From Liolophura sinensis (lineage: Eukaryota; Mollusca; Polyplacophora; Chitonida; Chitonidae): 64,000 bases of DNA. Location: the NCBI RefSeq assembly GCF_032854445.1, contig NC_088304.1, forward strand, positions 10,053,704 to 10,117,703. The letters run 5' to 3'. Made by a program: the position numbers and the translations under genes. Below are positions 24,550 through 36,507 of this stretch, in pieces. The number at the start of each line of letters is the position of its first letter. Position 1 is the stretch's first letter. The notes under the pieces were generated by a model. The model made no database searches. It was not told the DNA's origin and saw only the letters and a program-made list of their open reading frames with translations.

Positions 24550-27265
24550 AAAATTTGGACCATCCCAGCAATTTTCCCGGTTGAAGACAGGTTGATAAGC
24601 TTTTAAAGACAAGAAATTCATAAACAGCTCATAAAAAAGATTGGACAGAACAAAAATAAAAACCACCCCAGCAATTTTCCCTGTTGAAGACACATTGATA
24701 AGCTTTTAAAGACAAGAAATTCATAAACAGCTCATAAAAAGATTGGACAGAACAAAAATAAAAACCAACCAGCAATTTTCCCTGTTGAAGACAGATTGAT
24801 AAGCTTTTAAAGACAAGAAATTCATAAACAGCTCATGAAAAAGATTGGACAGAACAAAAATAAAAACAACCCCAGCAATTTTCCCTGTTGAAGACAGATT
24901 GATAAGCTTTTAAAGACAAGACATTCATAAACAGCTCATAAAAAGATTGGACAGAACAAAAACAAAAACCACCCCAGCAATTTTCCCTGTTGAAGACAGA
25001 TTGATTAGCTTTCAAAGACAAGACATTCATAAACAGCTCATAAAAAGCTTGGACAGATCAAAAACAAAAACCACCCCAGCAATTTTCCCTGTTGAAGACA
25101 GATTGATAAGCCTTTAAAGAAATTCATAAACAGCTCATAAAAAGATTGGACGGAACAAAAATAAAAACCACCCCAGCAATTTTCCCTGTTGAAGACAGAT
25201 TGATAAGCTTTCAAAGACAAGACATTCATAAACAGCTCATAAAAAAGATTGGATGGAACAAAAATAAAAACCAACCAGCAATTTTCCCTGTTGAAGACAG
25301 ATTGATTAGCTTTTAAAGAAATTCATAAACAGCTCATAAAAAGATTGGACAGAACAAAAATAAAAACCACCCCAACAATTTTCCCTGTTGAAGACAGATT
25401 GATAAGCCTTTAAAGAAATTCATAAACAGCTCATAAAAAGATTGGACGGAACAAAAATAAAAACCACCCCAACAATTTTCCCTGTTGAAGACAGATTGAT
25501 AAGCTTTCAAAGACAAGAAATTCATAAACAGCTCATAAAAAGATTGGACGGAACAAAAATAAAAACCACCCCAGCAATTTTCCCTGTTGAAGACAGATTG
25601 ATAAGCCTTTAAAGACAAGAAATTCATAAACAGCTCATAAAAAGATTGGACGGAACAAAAATAAAAACCACCCCAGCAATTTTCCCTGTTGAAGACAGAT
25701 TGATAAGCCTTTAAAGAAATTCATAAACAGCTCATAAAAAGATTGGACGGAACAAAAATAAAAACCACCCCAGCAATTTTCCCTGTTGAAGACAGATTGA
25801 TAAGCCTTTAAAGAAATTCATAAACAGCTCATAAAAAGATTGGACGGAACAAAAATAAAAACCACCCCAACAATTTTCCCTGTTGAAGACAGATTGATAA
25901 GCCTTTAAAGAAATTCATAAACAGCTCATAAAAAGATTGGACGGAACAAAAATAAAAACCACCCCTGCAATTTTCCCTGTTGAAGACAGATTGATAAGCC
26001 TTTAAAGAAATTCATAAACAGCTCATAAAAAGATTGGACAGATCAAAAACAAAAACCACCCCAGCAATTTTCCCTGTTGAAGACAGATTGATAAGCCTTT
26101 AAAGACAAGAAATTCATAAACAGCTCATAAAAAGATTGGACGGAACAAAAATAAAAACCACCCCAGCAATTTTCCCTGTTGAAGACAGATTGATAAGCCT
26201 TTAAAGAAATTCATAAACAGCTCATAAAAAGATTGGACAGATCAAAAACAAAAACCACCCCAGCAATTTTCCCTGTTGAAGACAGATTGATAAGCCTTTA
26301 AAGAAATTCATAAACAGCTCATAAAAAGATTGGACGGAACAAAAATAAAAACCACCCCAGCAATTTTCCCTGTTGAAGACAGATTGATAAGCCTTTAAAG
26401 AAATTCATAAACAGCTCATAAAAAGATTGGACGGAACAAAAATAAAAACCACCCCAGCAATTTTCCCTGTTGAAGACAGATTGATAAGCCTTTAAAGAAA
26501 TTCATAAACAGCTCATAAAAAGATTGGACGGAACAAAAACAAAAACCACCCCAGCAATTTTCCCTGTTGAAGACAGATTGATAAGCCTTTAAAGACAAGA
26601 AATTCATAAACAGCTCATAAAAAGATTGGACGGAACAAAAATAAAAACCACCCCAGCAATTTTCCCTGTTGAAGACAGATTGATAAGCCTTTAAAGAAAT
26701 TCATAAACAGCTCATAAAAAGATTGGACGGAACAAAAATAAAAACCACCCCAACAATTTTCCCTGTTGAAGACAGATTGATAAGCCTTTAAAGAAATTCA
26801 TAAACAGCTCATAAAAAGATTGGACGGAACAAAAATAAAAACCACCCCAGCAATTTTCCCTGTTGAAGACAGATTGATAAGCCTTTAAAGAAATTCATAA
26901 ACAGCTCATAAAAAGATTGGACGGAACAAAAATAAAAACCACCCCAGCAATTTTCCCTGTTGAAGACAGATTGATAAGCTTTCAAAGACAAGAAATTCAT
27001 AAACAGCTCATAAAAAGACTGGACAGAACAAAAATAAAAACCACCCCAGCAATTTTCCCTGTTGAAGACAGATTGATAAGCCTTTAAAGAAATTCATAAA
27101 CAGCTCATAAAAAGATTGGACGGAACAAAAATAAAAACCACCCCAGCAATTTTCCCTGTTGAAGACAGATTGATAAGCCTTTAAAGAAATTCATAAACAG
27201 CTCATAAAAAGATTGGACAGATCAAAAACAAAAACCACCCCAGCAATTTTCCCTGTTGAAGACAT
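24550..27265. repeat. 97/103-bp minisatellite, about 27 copies
   Basis: Units contain ccccagcaattttccctg, ttgaagacagattgataagc, aaattcataaacagctcat and aaaaagattggacggaac. A shorter 97-base form and a longer form with an extra gacaag alternate. Lies in the NLE1 intron between exons g and h. Short open frames inside are repeat artefacts. Confidence 0.93.
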
Positions 27266-27420
27266 ATTTACATGACAGGAAAGCCTTTCACGACAGGAAA
27301 TTCACAACAAGCTCAAGATCAGACAGGATAAAAAGGTGGATTTTCCGTTTTATTTTTGTCCCATTTTTAGGATTTGTTAGTGTCAGAACACCCATAAAAT
27401 TCCAATATAATTTAGCTGTA
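27266..27420. repeat. Dispersed repeat family Y at the edge of the 97/103-bp array
   Basis: ggaaagcctttcacgacagg, aaattcac, aaaaaggtggattttccgtt and ttttagtgtc-type sequence match 57170-57320 in order. It also resembles part of the adjacent array unit (aagcctttaaagaaattcat). Confidence 0.6.
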
Positions 27421-27561
27421 ATAATGTATATTTCATAGCAATGATAATTGGGTCATCTTGTTCTGAAGTAAAATAACAACCAAATATGTTTTAGGAAAAA
27501 AAAAATAGTCTGGAGCAACAGACAGAACATGCACAACTAGCCACGAATCATAGAAGACATA

Positions 27562-27602
27562 TTGACGGCCTCTGAGGCTCAGTTGGTTAGCGTTATACCA
27601 CC
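27562..27602 (+). mobile_element. SINE family A head fragment
   Basis: ggcctctgaggctcagttgg + ttagcgtta matches the first 30 bases of family A; it then breaks into ccacctaccacctacc. Confidence 0.6.
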
Positions 27603-27752
27603 TACCACCTACCGATACTGCATGTATAGAATCTTTATAACTTTAAAAGAAAATACAACACTTGACTGCATATATGTATATAATTATATTCATCGATAAC
27701 TTATCCCACATAAAGTTTAAAAACTATGCTTTTTCCCAAGAAACATAAAAGC

Positions 27753-28040
27753 ATTGGACCAATATTGGCACTCTGACACGTATTCAATTGGGCCATTTGG
27801 GGAAACAATTATCGGACCAATACACGTTTTGCACAGTGGCGCGGCACTGGTCCAGTACTGGTTTGGGAATTTCACCATTATGTATCCATTTTTAAACATG
27901 CATTGGACCAGTGTAGTAATACATTGATTGGCCCAGAGTTGCATAAAGTTATTAGGCCAATACAGCACCAATCTTTGTAAGAATAGGGCCAGTACAGTAC
28001 ATTTAGAATTGGGCCAATGTACTCTTTGCTCATAACTGGT
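27753..28040. repeat. Left subterminal motif field of the putative transposon
   Basis: About ten variants of attgg(a/g)ccaat, attggcccag and actggtccagtactgg occur in 290 bases in both orientations, spaced 20-40 bases apart. Similar motifs recur only at 39.8-40.1 kb. Confidence 0.7.
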
Positions 28041-28478
28041 CCTAAACAGATATAGTGAAGACCCAGAATGCTTATCCCCAATCAAATCCATTGCTTTTCC
28101 TAGGAATAAAAGTAATCATTCAGCGACATTTGTTAAATTGATATTTGCAGTAACCCTACCTTGATATTTTTTTAACCTTTTTCTATTGGTCGACAAGAAA
28201 GCAACATATATGCCAAACAGTACGACTGTCAAAACCTTTGGCTTTAAGGTTGAAAATGTTACCATAGCAGCTCTTGGCAAAAGGTTTGATGAAGAATACA
28301 AACTGGTGGGAGACCAGTGAATCACCAAAACAGTTTCAGAACTTACTTACATTTATAAAGTAAGGAACTCAACCAACATGTATATGTAAGTTTCAAATAG
28401 TTTAATTGATCCCACCTGCACCAATGGCACAAAAAGAGTTGACTCTTAAATCAAGCACAGGAAAATAGCTCGGACCGA

Positions 28479-28669
28479 TCAAAGTTCATTTTCAGTGATT
28501 TCAGCGATTTTGCTGTTTTCCGAAACAGTCACTACTGACACAGTGGCTTGAGACTCAGCGCGCCTCTTCCTGCCCCCATGCCTGTCGCAGGCGTTGCGAA
28601 GCCATATCATCATTTCTCTCTCGACCTGGTCTTCTGTTGTTTTGAAGGCAACGTTCTTCAGCATCGCTT
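28479..28669 (-). CDS. DUF4806-type protein, exon 6 and stop
   Basis: Encodes (K)AMLKNVAFKTTEDQVEREM, then MIWLRNACDRHGGRKRRAES and a 24-residue tail to the stop. The VEREMMIWLRNACDRxGGRKRR motif is the usual end of DUF4806 proteins. Acceptor gtgttcacag|AAGCGA. The preceding intron is 2.7 kb and contains a TTAA-flanked fold-back element. Confidence 0.87.
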
Positions 28670-29113
28670 CTGTGAACACACATTTCACAAGGCAAATTAA
28701 CTGCCAGTTTCTTTGAATACAACTGTATCGAAATAACTACACGTCAACGTGTATAGAATCATCCTAGGCAAACTGAAAGTTTCTGAGAATAAGCCCATTT
28801 AAAGAAACAAAACAATTGGCTTTCAAATTATCCAATTCGAGATGGTTTGAGATCACGGGATGTCTTTATGAGGCCAGCTTGTACTACTGATCATGTGAAT
28901 AATTTGTGTAAATGACGTCACAGTACAATGCACAAGTGACATTAAGTCATCTTCCCTACGTCGGTTACACCATTAAGGTTTTGTATATGCCGCTCTTTTA
29001 ATGTATCTGTTTTTCCAATCTTATAAAATGACAAGTTCAACTAAATCCCTTTATAGTATGTAACGAGTTTTGTAACCAGCAGTAATTGACCAATCCAATA
29101 ACCAAGAAATTAC

Positions 29114-29465
29114 TTAAAGGGGCTATACCGGATATTTTCAGCAAAAAAAAATTGATAGTCACAAATCAATCAAATCTTATGTTATTGGTAAAGAACTAGG
29201 CAAAATAATACTTCCCACCAAAAATCAGCCTCATCCATGCACGTTTTAGCCCGTTGATTAAGTTGATAAAATTGCTAATTCGACCCGAATTAACGGTTTT
29301 ATTGAACTTTATCTGCTGTTCTAAACACTAAGGCGTGCATCAATGAGTCTGATTTATGGTAAAGGGCAATATTTTGGGCTGTTCTTTAATAATGGCATAG
29401 GATTGGATTGATTTGCGACTACCACTTCCACTTTTTGCTGAAAATGTCCGGCATAGCCCGTTTAA
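29114..29465. mobile_element. TTAA-flanked fold-back MITE
   Basis: TTAA|AGGGGCTATACCGGATAT at the left and the reverse complement TTAA|ACGGGCTATGCCGGACAT at the right. Each arm is roughly 170 bases, so nearly the whole element folds on itself. A TTAA duplication points to Kolobok or piggyBac; AGGG-type ends favour Kolobok (inference). It lies in the last intron of the DUF4806-type gene. Confidence 0.75.
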
Positions 29466-31355
29466 AAGAAAAGAAAATAAGGCCTCACCGAAGTTTATCG
29501 TCATATGAAAGGCAATAAAAAATTGTTGGTAAAAATATTTTTATTATTTTTCTACGATTTTTCCTCACCAGGTTATAAGCGTTTGAAATTTTAGATTCAA
29601 TGGAGGCCTGTTTCGGCCATAAAAAGGTCCAGTGATGTCATAATTCTGCTTTCATTTCTGTAGATCATACATGTTGGATGGATACTACGTCTTCGATTAA
29701 AATGCTTTGGGTGATATTGGCTTGCGTATTAAATCATGAAAGTTTGATGCCGGAATAAACAATTGCTGCGGAATTAACAAATTCCTGTGACGTCACTGGT
29801 TCTTCGGTTCTCAATAGGCTTCCATAAAGTCAAATTTTCAAATCCTCATAACTTTGTAAGAAAAAATCGCAGACAATAAATAAAAATATTTTTGTGAACC
29901 ATTTTTCATTTGAGACTAACTTGTTATCAACCCTTACTATGCTTTTAAGATCTTTGTGGCATAACAAAAGAATTGGCAGAATACTCTGTGTTCAATTCGG
30001 AATTGCAATACCCTTTGTATAATTTGCGAAATGTAGCAAGGTACCTAAATATAGAGTCAAAATGAATTGTATGTCTTTTCTCGGAGTTGTTAACTTGCTA
30101 TAATAGCAATGTTGATGAGTGGAAATTCTAATATTATAATTTGCGCCCTGCATACTATTACAGGTACTGTTGTGTTATTTGTGTCAACTAACAGCCTAGA
30201 TAATGGATTATCAAACGGAATTAAGGGAGAAGCCAAGCAACGTTCCAACTGGATAGGCAAAATTGAAACTGGTCCCATTTTATCGGGCTATTTTCAGCAG
30301 TTTTAACATGAGTGAGATAGGAAAATTTCAATTTTGGACACCCTTCTCAAGAAAAATGACCTCTAAACCGGCAAATTGGACACCTTGCTTCAGATTTCTG
30401 GCTAAACCCCTGAGCCGAAGGCTGGAGCCCAAAAACAACTGGTCAATTCATCAAGGCGACCTGATGACCCTGACAGGATTTATTATGGGAAATAGAAATA
30501 AAAGTCTCCTTCAGGGCCTCTAATCAACTACATAATGGACAATCAGTATGGACCAGTTGTTTGAGCGTTCATGCCTGCCGCTTTGCCTGTCAAACAATAG
30601 GTCAATTCTGTAAGATAGTCCATTATTTAAGCGATTGAATCACCTGACAGGATTTTATTTCATTAAGTGTAAGAAAACTAAAGAACCACAATTATCCTAG
30701 CTTAAAGGCCTTTCATTCCACTTGTATAGTTGCACGCACTTTGAAATTACGACTTGCAACACCACAATCAACTGCCAATTATGGTAGTTACTTGGAGCTG
30801 CCATTTTTGATCTCCTAGACTCTTCTTCTTTGTAGGTAGGGATTGTTTCAAGCACTTTTTATGATCAGGACAGTTCAACTTATATTTCTAAAAGCACTGT
30901 TACGATCTCCCATCTCTATTAAATGTAACAAAAAGCAACAACAATATTTGAAGGGGATAGTACATAAAGAATTTTTTTAACTTATTCCATGACAGAACAC
31001 AGTTCAGTTCAATGTTGGCAGCTCCCAGTAATTAGCATAATTAGCAGTTTACCATGCTACCAAAAGTACAACCAACTATAGAATGAGGAACGAAAGCCCT
31101 TTTAGCTAGGATACTTGTGGTTCTTTAGTTTTCTTCCCCTCAAAATACAAGACTGAGGTAAAACAGACAAAATGAACATTCTTCAACTCCAATTAGGTCA
31201 TGAAAAAAAAAGAGAGAATGAAAAACTATAATATTTAACCCACCAATCACCAATGCGATAGATGGGAAGCAAATTGCCAAGGACCAAAATGCAGGCACAT
31301 AAACTTTGTCCAGGATACATTAATATCAAAAACAAATGCTCAGTAAAATGCTTAC

Positions 31356-31539
31356 TTTTCATTGCAGCGCATAGGCGCAGACCACCAAATGCTCTCTTCG
31401 GTTCAGTCTGCTGACCTTTCCAGCCCTTCCTCCCTGCCCAATTAAGGTTCAGAGCAACATTATGGGATATGGTTTGAGACATCACCCGTCTGGTCGCCTC
31501 CTTAAGATTAGAACCCCCGATGAGGCTGAGTTGATTGAC
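31356..31539 (-). CDS. DUF4806-type protein, exon 5 (domain core)
   Basis: Encodes VNQLSLIGGSNLKEATRRVM, then SQTISHNVALNLNWAGRKGW and KGQQTEPKRAFGGLRLCAAM K. This is the core of DUF4806: GGxxxxxxxRRxM...LAxxxNWxGxxxKxxF..L. Acceptor tattgtag|GTCAAT; donor ATGAAAA|gtaagc. The conserved positions and phase make this the firmest exon of the gene. Confidence 0.9.
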
Positions 31540-31749
31540 CTACAATAATATTACATACTGGTATAATAACCTTGTGTTGTAAAGCCAAAATAGCATTGAT
31601 GGTTACCTATATTGTTTTTTTTACATCCTGAAGGTGATGCTAAGTGAAAATTTTCAAGCTGTAAAGCAATACAGTTGTTTGCCAAAAGTTGGCTAGGGTG
31701 GTGATGGGTTGGGTGGGAGTCAAGTGCTACTTCTTTGAACATGAAGCTG

Positions 31750-31885
31750 CGCTAACAAAAAACCCCTGGACCCGAGGGCTCAAGTAATACTAAGTGAATT
31801 CATCCCTCCTAATGCTTATCTGAGCCATGTTTATATGTGAGTATAAATTGTGCTTGAATAATAAATTGAAATTGAAATTATCACT
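31750..31885 (+). mobile_element. LINE 3' UTR fragment
   Basis: ctggacccgagggctcaagt ... cttgaataataaattgaaat + tgaaatta, a typical non-LTR tail with a short A-rich repeat. Within an intron of the DUF4806-type gene. Confidence 0.55.
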
Positions 31886-31979
31886 CTAACTCCCCATACT
31901 AATTCTATTCATCAATCCTTAAGGTGAAACATCTCATGTTCCTGAAATATCATCTTGCAAATTCTGTGATGTTACTCAA

Positions 31980-32290
31980 GCTGCCTTACCTTATTTTCTT
32001 TCTTAACGGCACCTTAACATACTGCCACCCCCAACCCCCTTTCCATTTTCCATAATAGACCATCTTTATGTACTGCCATTGCCCTTCCAATCCTCTTCCG
32101 TTAATCATTATTATGTACCAAGCCTCTCCCCTAAATCCCCCGCCGCTGATAATAGTAATGTACCATGCTTTCCCCCCCCCCCCCCCTCCCCATCCAAATC
32201 AGCCACTGTGGACCATATTTATCTATGTACTCCCTCCTCCATAGATTATTATGTACCATAAGACCTTCCACCCATGTCCCCCGCCCTCTA
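31980..32290. repeat. Degenerate CT-rich tandem repeat
   Basis: About five units of cattattatgtaccaagcc-like sequence separated by C-rich blocks including a C17-type run near 32172. In the DUF4806-type gene intron before exon 5. Confidence 0.65.
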
Positions 32291-32812
32291 CATCTACCGG
32301 CAGCCATAGGAAGGTAGAAAAAACACATAGAATAAAGTATAAGGCACAATAGTGACATAAAATTGCCATACCAGTACAAAAAAATTATCAGCCCACCAAG
32401 TTTCATTGAGGTAACTCAATTGGTTTTGACCACGACAATACCATTTGGAAAACACTGTAGCAGCTGGATCCAAATAAGAAATCCATCATGTCCACGAAGT
32501 TTCAACTCCGGAAATATCTGCAGCCATGTAACACCCAAGACGAGATGACCATCCCAGCATGGCATCCGTTTTGTTTACCACGTTACAAGAGAATCCTGTG
32601 ATGAGTTTAGGAGCAGATGCGTTGACAAGCTCTCTTGCAGGTATAGGCACATACTGTCCAAAATCGGACAAGAATTTACTATCATTAATATCTATCATAA
32701 TAGGGCAAAAACTTCAGAAATAATTGAAGCAGCATCTTGAAGTACGAGAAGATGAGTTGTCAGCTTAAGCTTGCTTACAGATAGATGAACAGACAGACAT
32801 CAACAAACTTAC

Positions 32813-33033
32813 CAGTGATTTAGCAATTTCTTTATCTTCAATTTTGTTTTCCATTCCATCCAGCTCTTCCATGGACTTTATTGGAAAGGTATCCATCACA
32901 TCTATGGTGCCACTTGATGCCTCTTTGCTGATCATCATGTTCAGCAGCTGTCTTTGGGACAAAACCTCTTTGCGGACTTCATCCAAAGATACCTGGACAG
33001 CACTGATAGCCTTTAGTATTTCTCTGTCTGTGG
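32813..33033 (-). CDS. DUF4806-type protein, exon 4 (coiled coil and domain start)
   Basis: Encodes ATDREILKAISAVQVSLDEV then RKEVLSQRQLLNMMISKEAS, a probable helical/coiled segment. It continues to DTFPIKSMEELDGMENKIED and KEIAKSL, which is the typical start of the DUF4806 domain (FPIKsmeELdxxExkL). Acceptor cttttttcag|CCACAG; donor TCACTG|gtaagt; ends in phase 0. Confidence 0.87.
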
Positions 33034-33547
33034 CTGAAAAAAGAGCATTATAACTATATTTAATGTACACGCTGTTTAGATTTAATGAAATCTGTCTACA
33101 GCTAGTGTTATTTGTTGTCACACAACTTTCAAGATCAGGCTGTTGATTTAGTTACATCATCGGTCCTTTCAGTGCGATGTGTCAGTGCGTGATGTACCGG
33201 TATTTATGCTGTTGACTAATCACATTACCTGCACAATGATTGTCTTTTTGCATTTTTGATACTATTTTGTGTACTTCACGCGTGTATTCTCGAATTCCGA
33301 CTCATATCTATCGACCACAGCCTTGTGGCACTTGAATGTAAACAAATCTCCCTTGCTTGTCGCCCCTGATTTTCAGAACGTCGCGACGTCATCAGTACGC
33401 TGCTTTATTCATACTTGCCCCTGATGACACATATTCCAGTTGATGCTGTTTATGGTTGTTTTAACGAATATTAAAAATGTGGCATTTGACCTTGAACTCC
33501 AAAAACAAGCCTTACATGTTAAATTTGTGTAAGATAGGACACGGTAC

Positions 33548-33705
33548 CTTGTCGATTGTCCACTTGTATACCAGCAGGAACATGGAGGCTTGGAAAAGGT
33601 GGGACTGGCGGGGCTGGGGGGAGATGTTTGCGTTTAACTGGTCCGGCAACAGCTTCATCATCACCATCATCGTCTGTGTCGCTGTATAGTGTTCGCTCTT
33701 TGCGC
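33548..33705 (-). CDS. DUF4806-type protein, exon 3
   Basis: Encodes (R)RKERTLYSDTDDDGDDEA, then VAGPVKRKHLPPAPPVPPFP and SLHVPAGIQVDNRQ: an acidic patch, a basic PVKRKH that could be a nuclear localisation signal, and a proline-rich stretch. Acceptor actgtacag|GCGCAA; donor CGACAAG|gtaccg. Phase two in, one out. Looks like a disordered linker. Confidence 0.8.
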
Positions 33706-33849
33706 CTGTACAGTAAGGCAATCGGTGCATTATAACATGTGTACATTATTGTTCACTATCAAATTATGATAGTGCTCTTGTCAGAAAAAAAATGCGAGTT
33801 TGGAAGCAGCGCGATCTTAATTTGCTCTGTGAAGCAAGGCTGAGATTGT

Positions 33850-34215
33850 TCCTTTCAGTATTTCTGTTATATGATGGCGAGTCAGTATTTCTGGGCATCC
33901 CCGGGTGGAAGAAACCCCTGGAAGAAACCAGGGTAAACCACCGACCATTGGCAAGTCACTGACAACTTCTCCACATAATCAAAGGTGGACAGCAGGAGGT
34001 CTCAAACGAATTGCAGTCCATTAATACCAATATTACCTGATTTTTCTTGGTACTTACAAGCGTTGTCGTCCACCTTGCAAAAGATAGCCTCATAACCAAT
34101 CAGCCAAACGGCCTGGAATGAGAGAAACATTCCCTGACACTATGGGAAATCGATCCCGGGATGTCTTGACCAGCACTTCAGCAGCCAAGAGCGCTAGCCA
34201 CTACTCCATGGCTGT
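33850..34215 (-). mobile_element. SINE family C
   Basis: Minus-strand tRNA-like head (GGAGTAGTGGCTAGCGCT; box B GGGATCGATTTCC) and body seen on the plus strand as ggtaaaccaccgaccattgg and caagtcactgacaactt. Lies in an intron of the DUF4806-type gene. Confidence 0.78.
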
Positions 34216-34313
34216 GGGCGATAGTGTTTTAAGTTTTGATTTGTTTCTCTTTATTCTTTACAGGAGGCTTATTGTTGTAATAGTGTTGTTTTAATGCTGT
34301 TCTCTCTATGTAC

Positions 34314-34410
34314 CTTCTTGCACCCTTCCCCATTCCAACTTCATCATCTGTTTGTATGTCTGAGGTTTCCTCGGCCATTCGAAGCTTTCTTCTGCCATCC
34401 TCATAGCTAT
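34314..34410 (-). CDS. DUF4806-type protein, exon 2
   Basis: Encodes (D)SYEDGRRKLRMAEETSD then IQTDDEVGMGKGAR. Acceptor ccatgcag|ATAGCT. The donor AAGAAG|gtacat is weaker than consensus but keeps the phase (one base in, two out). Charged linker between the N-terminal module and the C-terminal domain. Confidence 0.8.
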
Positions 34411-34433
34411 CTGCATGGAAAATGCAGAACATT

Positions 34434-34600
34434 TGACTGACTGACTGATTACAGTCCATTTTTATTACACCGTACTCATGAGTATTTCCCTTATATGACA
34501 GAAGGTCAGTATTTATGGTTGGGTGGAAAAAAAACCAGGGAAAAACCACCAGTTGACCACCAGTTGACCTTTGGCAAGTCACCGACAACTTCCCTCCTGT
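34434..34600 (-). mobile_element. SINE family C fragment
   Basis: (GACT)n tail, ttattacaccgtactcatga, then aaaaaccaccagttgacc and ggcaagtcaccgacaactt. It begins about 24 bases from the acceptor of DUF4806 exon 2. Confidence 0.72.
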
Positions 34601-35776
34601 ATTATACAGTGATGGAATGCGCTAGTTCTCCAGCAAATGCGGCTCTGTTTTCACAGCGCTACTAGCATCATTGTTCTCGAAAAGTTTGAATTTGCATCCC
34701 AGCATGTTGATCACTGGCTTCCCTGCGCCACGGCCCACAGGCAAGAATATCTGAATTAGGCGATAAGATGATAGATCAATTGTGGTTTAAACCTGACTGA
34801 CCAATTGTGGTTTATCCCAGCATATTCTGGGACTTTGCTGTGGGGGGCATTTGTTCCCCAAGGCCTGGCACCTATGCATTTCATTTTCATATTGTCCATT
34901 GTTATGTATAAACAATACAGCGAACCGAGTTTTCTCAATTTCTTAGTTGTCAACACTTAAACAAGTATTTATTTTTACCTAATTCTGTTCAAACCGCGCT
35001 GCTAAGGGGCATGTGTGGTAGTATATTTGCAATCACATGAACAGTTAGAATAAAACCCTGTCTGAGGTAAGTGACAGGGAGACGTTTTCATTCGGCTGTG
35101 TGAGCCAAATATCCCAATGTCTCACACACGTCACTGCTTTGGTTATTCTCTTTCCGCTGTACGTTCATTTTGTTTTGTTTTAACATCATTTAAGTATTCA
35201 ATATTACCTTACATGTATTTGCACAACGGCCACCAACTTCATACATTGAGGAAACTAGAGCACTAGAAGTAAACCATTGCTTTGTTGCACACTTGTGATA
35301 CCAGTGAAACATTGCTGCACCAATATAAGATGCTTAATTGCTATCGTTAGAGGCTATCGGTGCAGCACCTGAGATGAATTTTTACATTTGCATGACACTT
35401 TCTGCACGACCTGTAAAACAATGCATGGAAAACCTGCCTCAAGTCATTCATCTGAGTGTGTTGTCGGCGAACATGATTGTAATGATTCACCATCACAGAG
35501 GTTTTTTTCATTTTTTGATATCAAAAAGGAATACATTGGAGCTATTTTCTGATGGTTTGAAGGTCAAAACTGCCCCATGAATGTACAGTTCTGCAGCCTG
35601 CAGGTAACAAGAGACTAATTAATATGTGGTTTACACGTCTTAAAATGGTTAGTTTTTCCCTTTGAAGTATATGCAGCATTATTTAGAACCTTAGAATCAC
35701 CATTTTCTGAACTGTATGTCTGACATGTAATATAATGAGTTAAAATTAATAATGAAACGTTTTACATGATACTCAC

Positions 35777-35978
35777 CACAAGCAGACAGGATGCGAATGC
35801 TGTAACTTGGCCAAGTTTTGTCAGCTGCTACTCTGTCTTTTACAGCTTTAGTTACGTTAGACATATTGCGATACGGTGGCCAAAAAGTTTTTGTCTGAGA
35901 CTGTAACCAGTTGGAAGCAACAAGCTCTACTTCATCCGTCTCCACAAAAACTACAACGGCATACATTGTCAATGACAT
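35777..35978 (-). CDS. DUF4806-type protein, exon 1 (main entry)
   Basis: First of six exons whose 1053 bases (202+97+158+221+184+191) encode 350 residues plus stop. This exon gives MSLTMYAVVVFVETDEVELV, then ASNWLQSQTKTFWPPYRNMS and onward to SIRILSAC. The pattern (Y)AVVxFVEtdeVelVasnWl...WPPY is the N-terminal module I know from DUF4806 proteins of insects, cnidarians and molluscs. Translation may start at M1 (35978) or M5 (35966); MYAVV looks more typical. The donor is TTGTG|gtgagt. The biochemical role of the family is unknown; its many copies in some genomes suggest it travels with transposons. It lies directly downstream of the transposase-like gene in the same orientation. Confidence 0.85.
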
Positions 35979-36507
35979 GTATGTCTGTAAATAAGAAAGG
36001 ATTCACAAATTCAGTACATTTACACAAATCACAATTACATTTGGGGTGTATGTCACATACAACATTGTTCTTCAATTCTTTTATAGTCCTTCACTAGACT
36101 TTTAGAAACAATAATTAAACAGTGTCATGATTAGGCTAGTTCAAGCTTGGAAAGGTTTAAATACATGTATGTACAGTATGTAGATATTTATTGTCTAATA
36201 ACTGAAGTACATTTCCATTTTCAATGACAATCCCTCTAGTTGGTCCTCTAATGTTTTCACAAATATTAGAAACTTGAACCACAGTATCATTAAATCAATA
36301 TACATACATACATATATATTGGCAATGTCTGGGAAATAGAAAGTTATGGTAAGGCAGGCATTTGGGGCTTTCTCAACAAAAAGATTTGATCAAATTATCG
36401 CTCTTGGATTAAATTTAAAAAACACACAAAAAAGACTATTGCTACTGATTCTACATGTATAAGACTCCAACCCTGCATAATGTCACGTGTATATCCCTTT
36501 TCTGTAC

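Noticed and set aside
24833-27000. Several frames of 60-97 residues with NFLSLKAYQSVFNRENCW repeats
   Set aside because: Repeat artefacts of the 97/103-bp array; unit lengths change the frame and stops interrupt.
12545-27265. Regular repeats that might suggest CRISPR arrays
   Set aside because: The units are contiguous tandem copies without unique spacers and lie in introns of a eukaryotic gene.
32486-32698. 70-residue minus frame as an additional DUF4806 exon
   Set aside because: Exons 4 and 5 join in phase 0 without it and give the expected domain sequence; including it would interrupt the domain.
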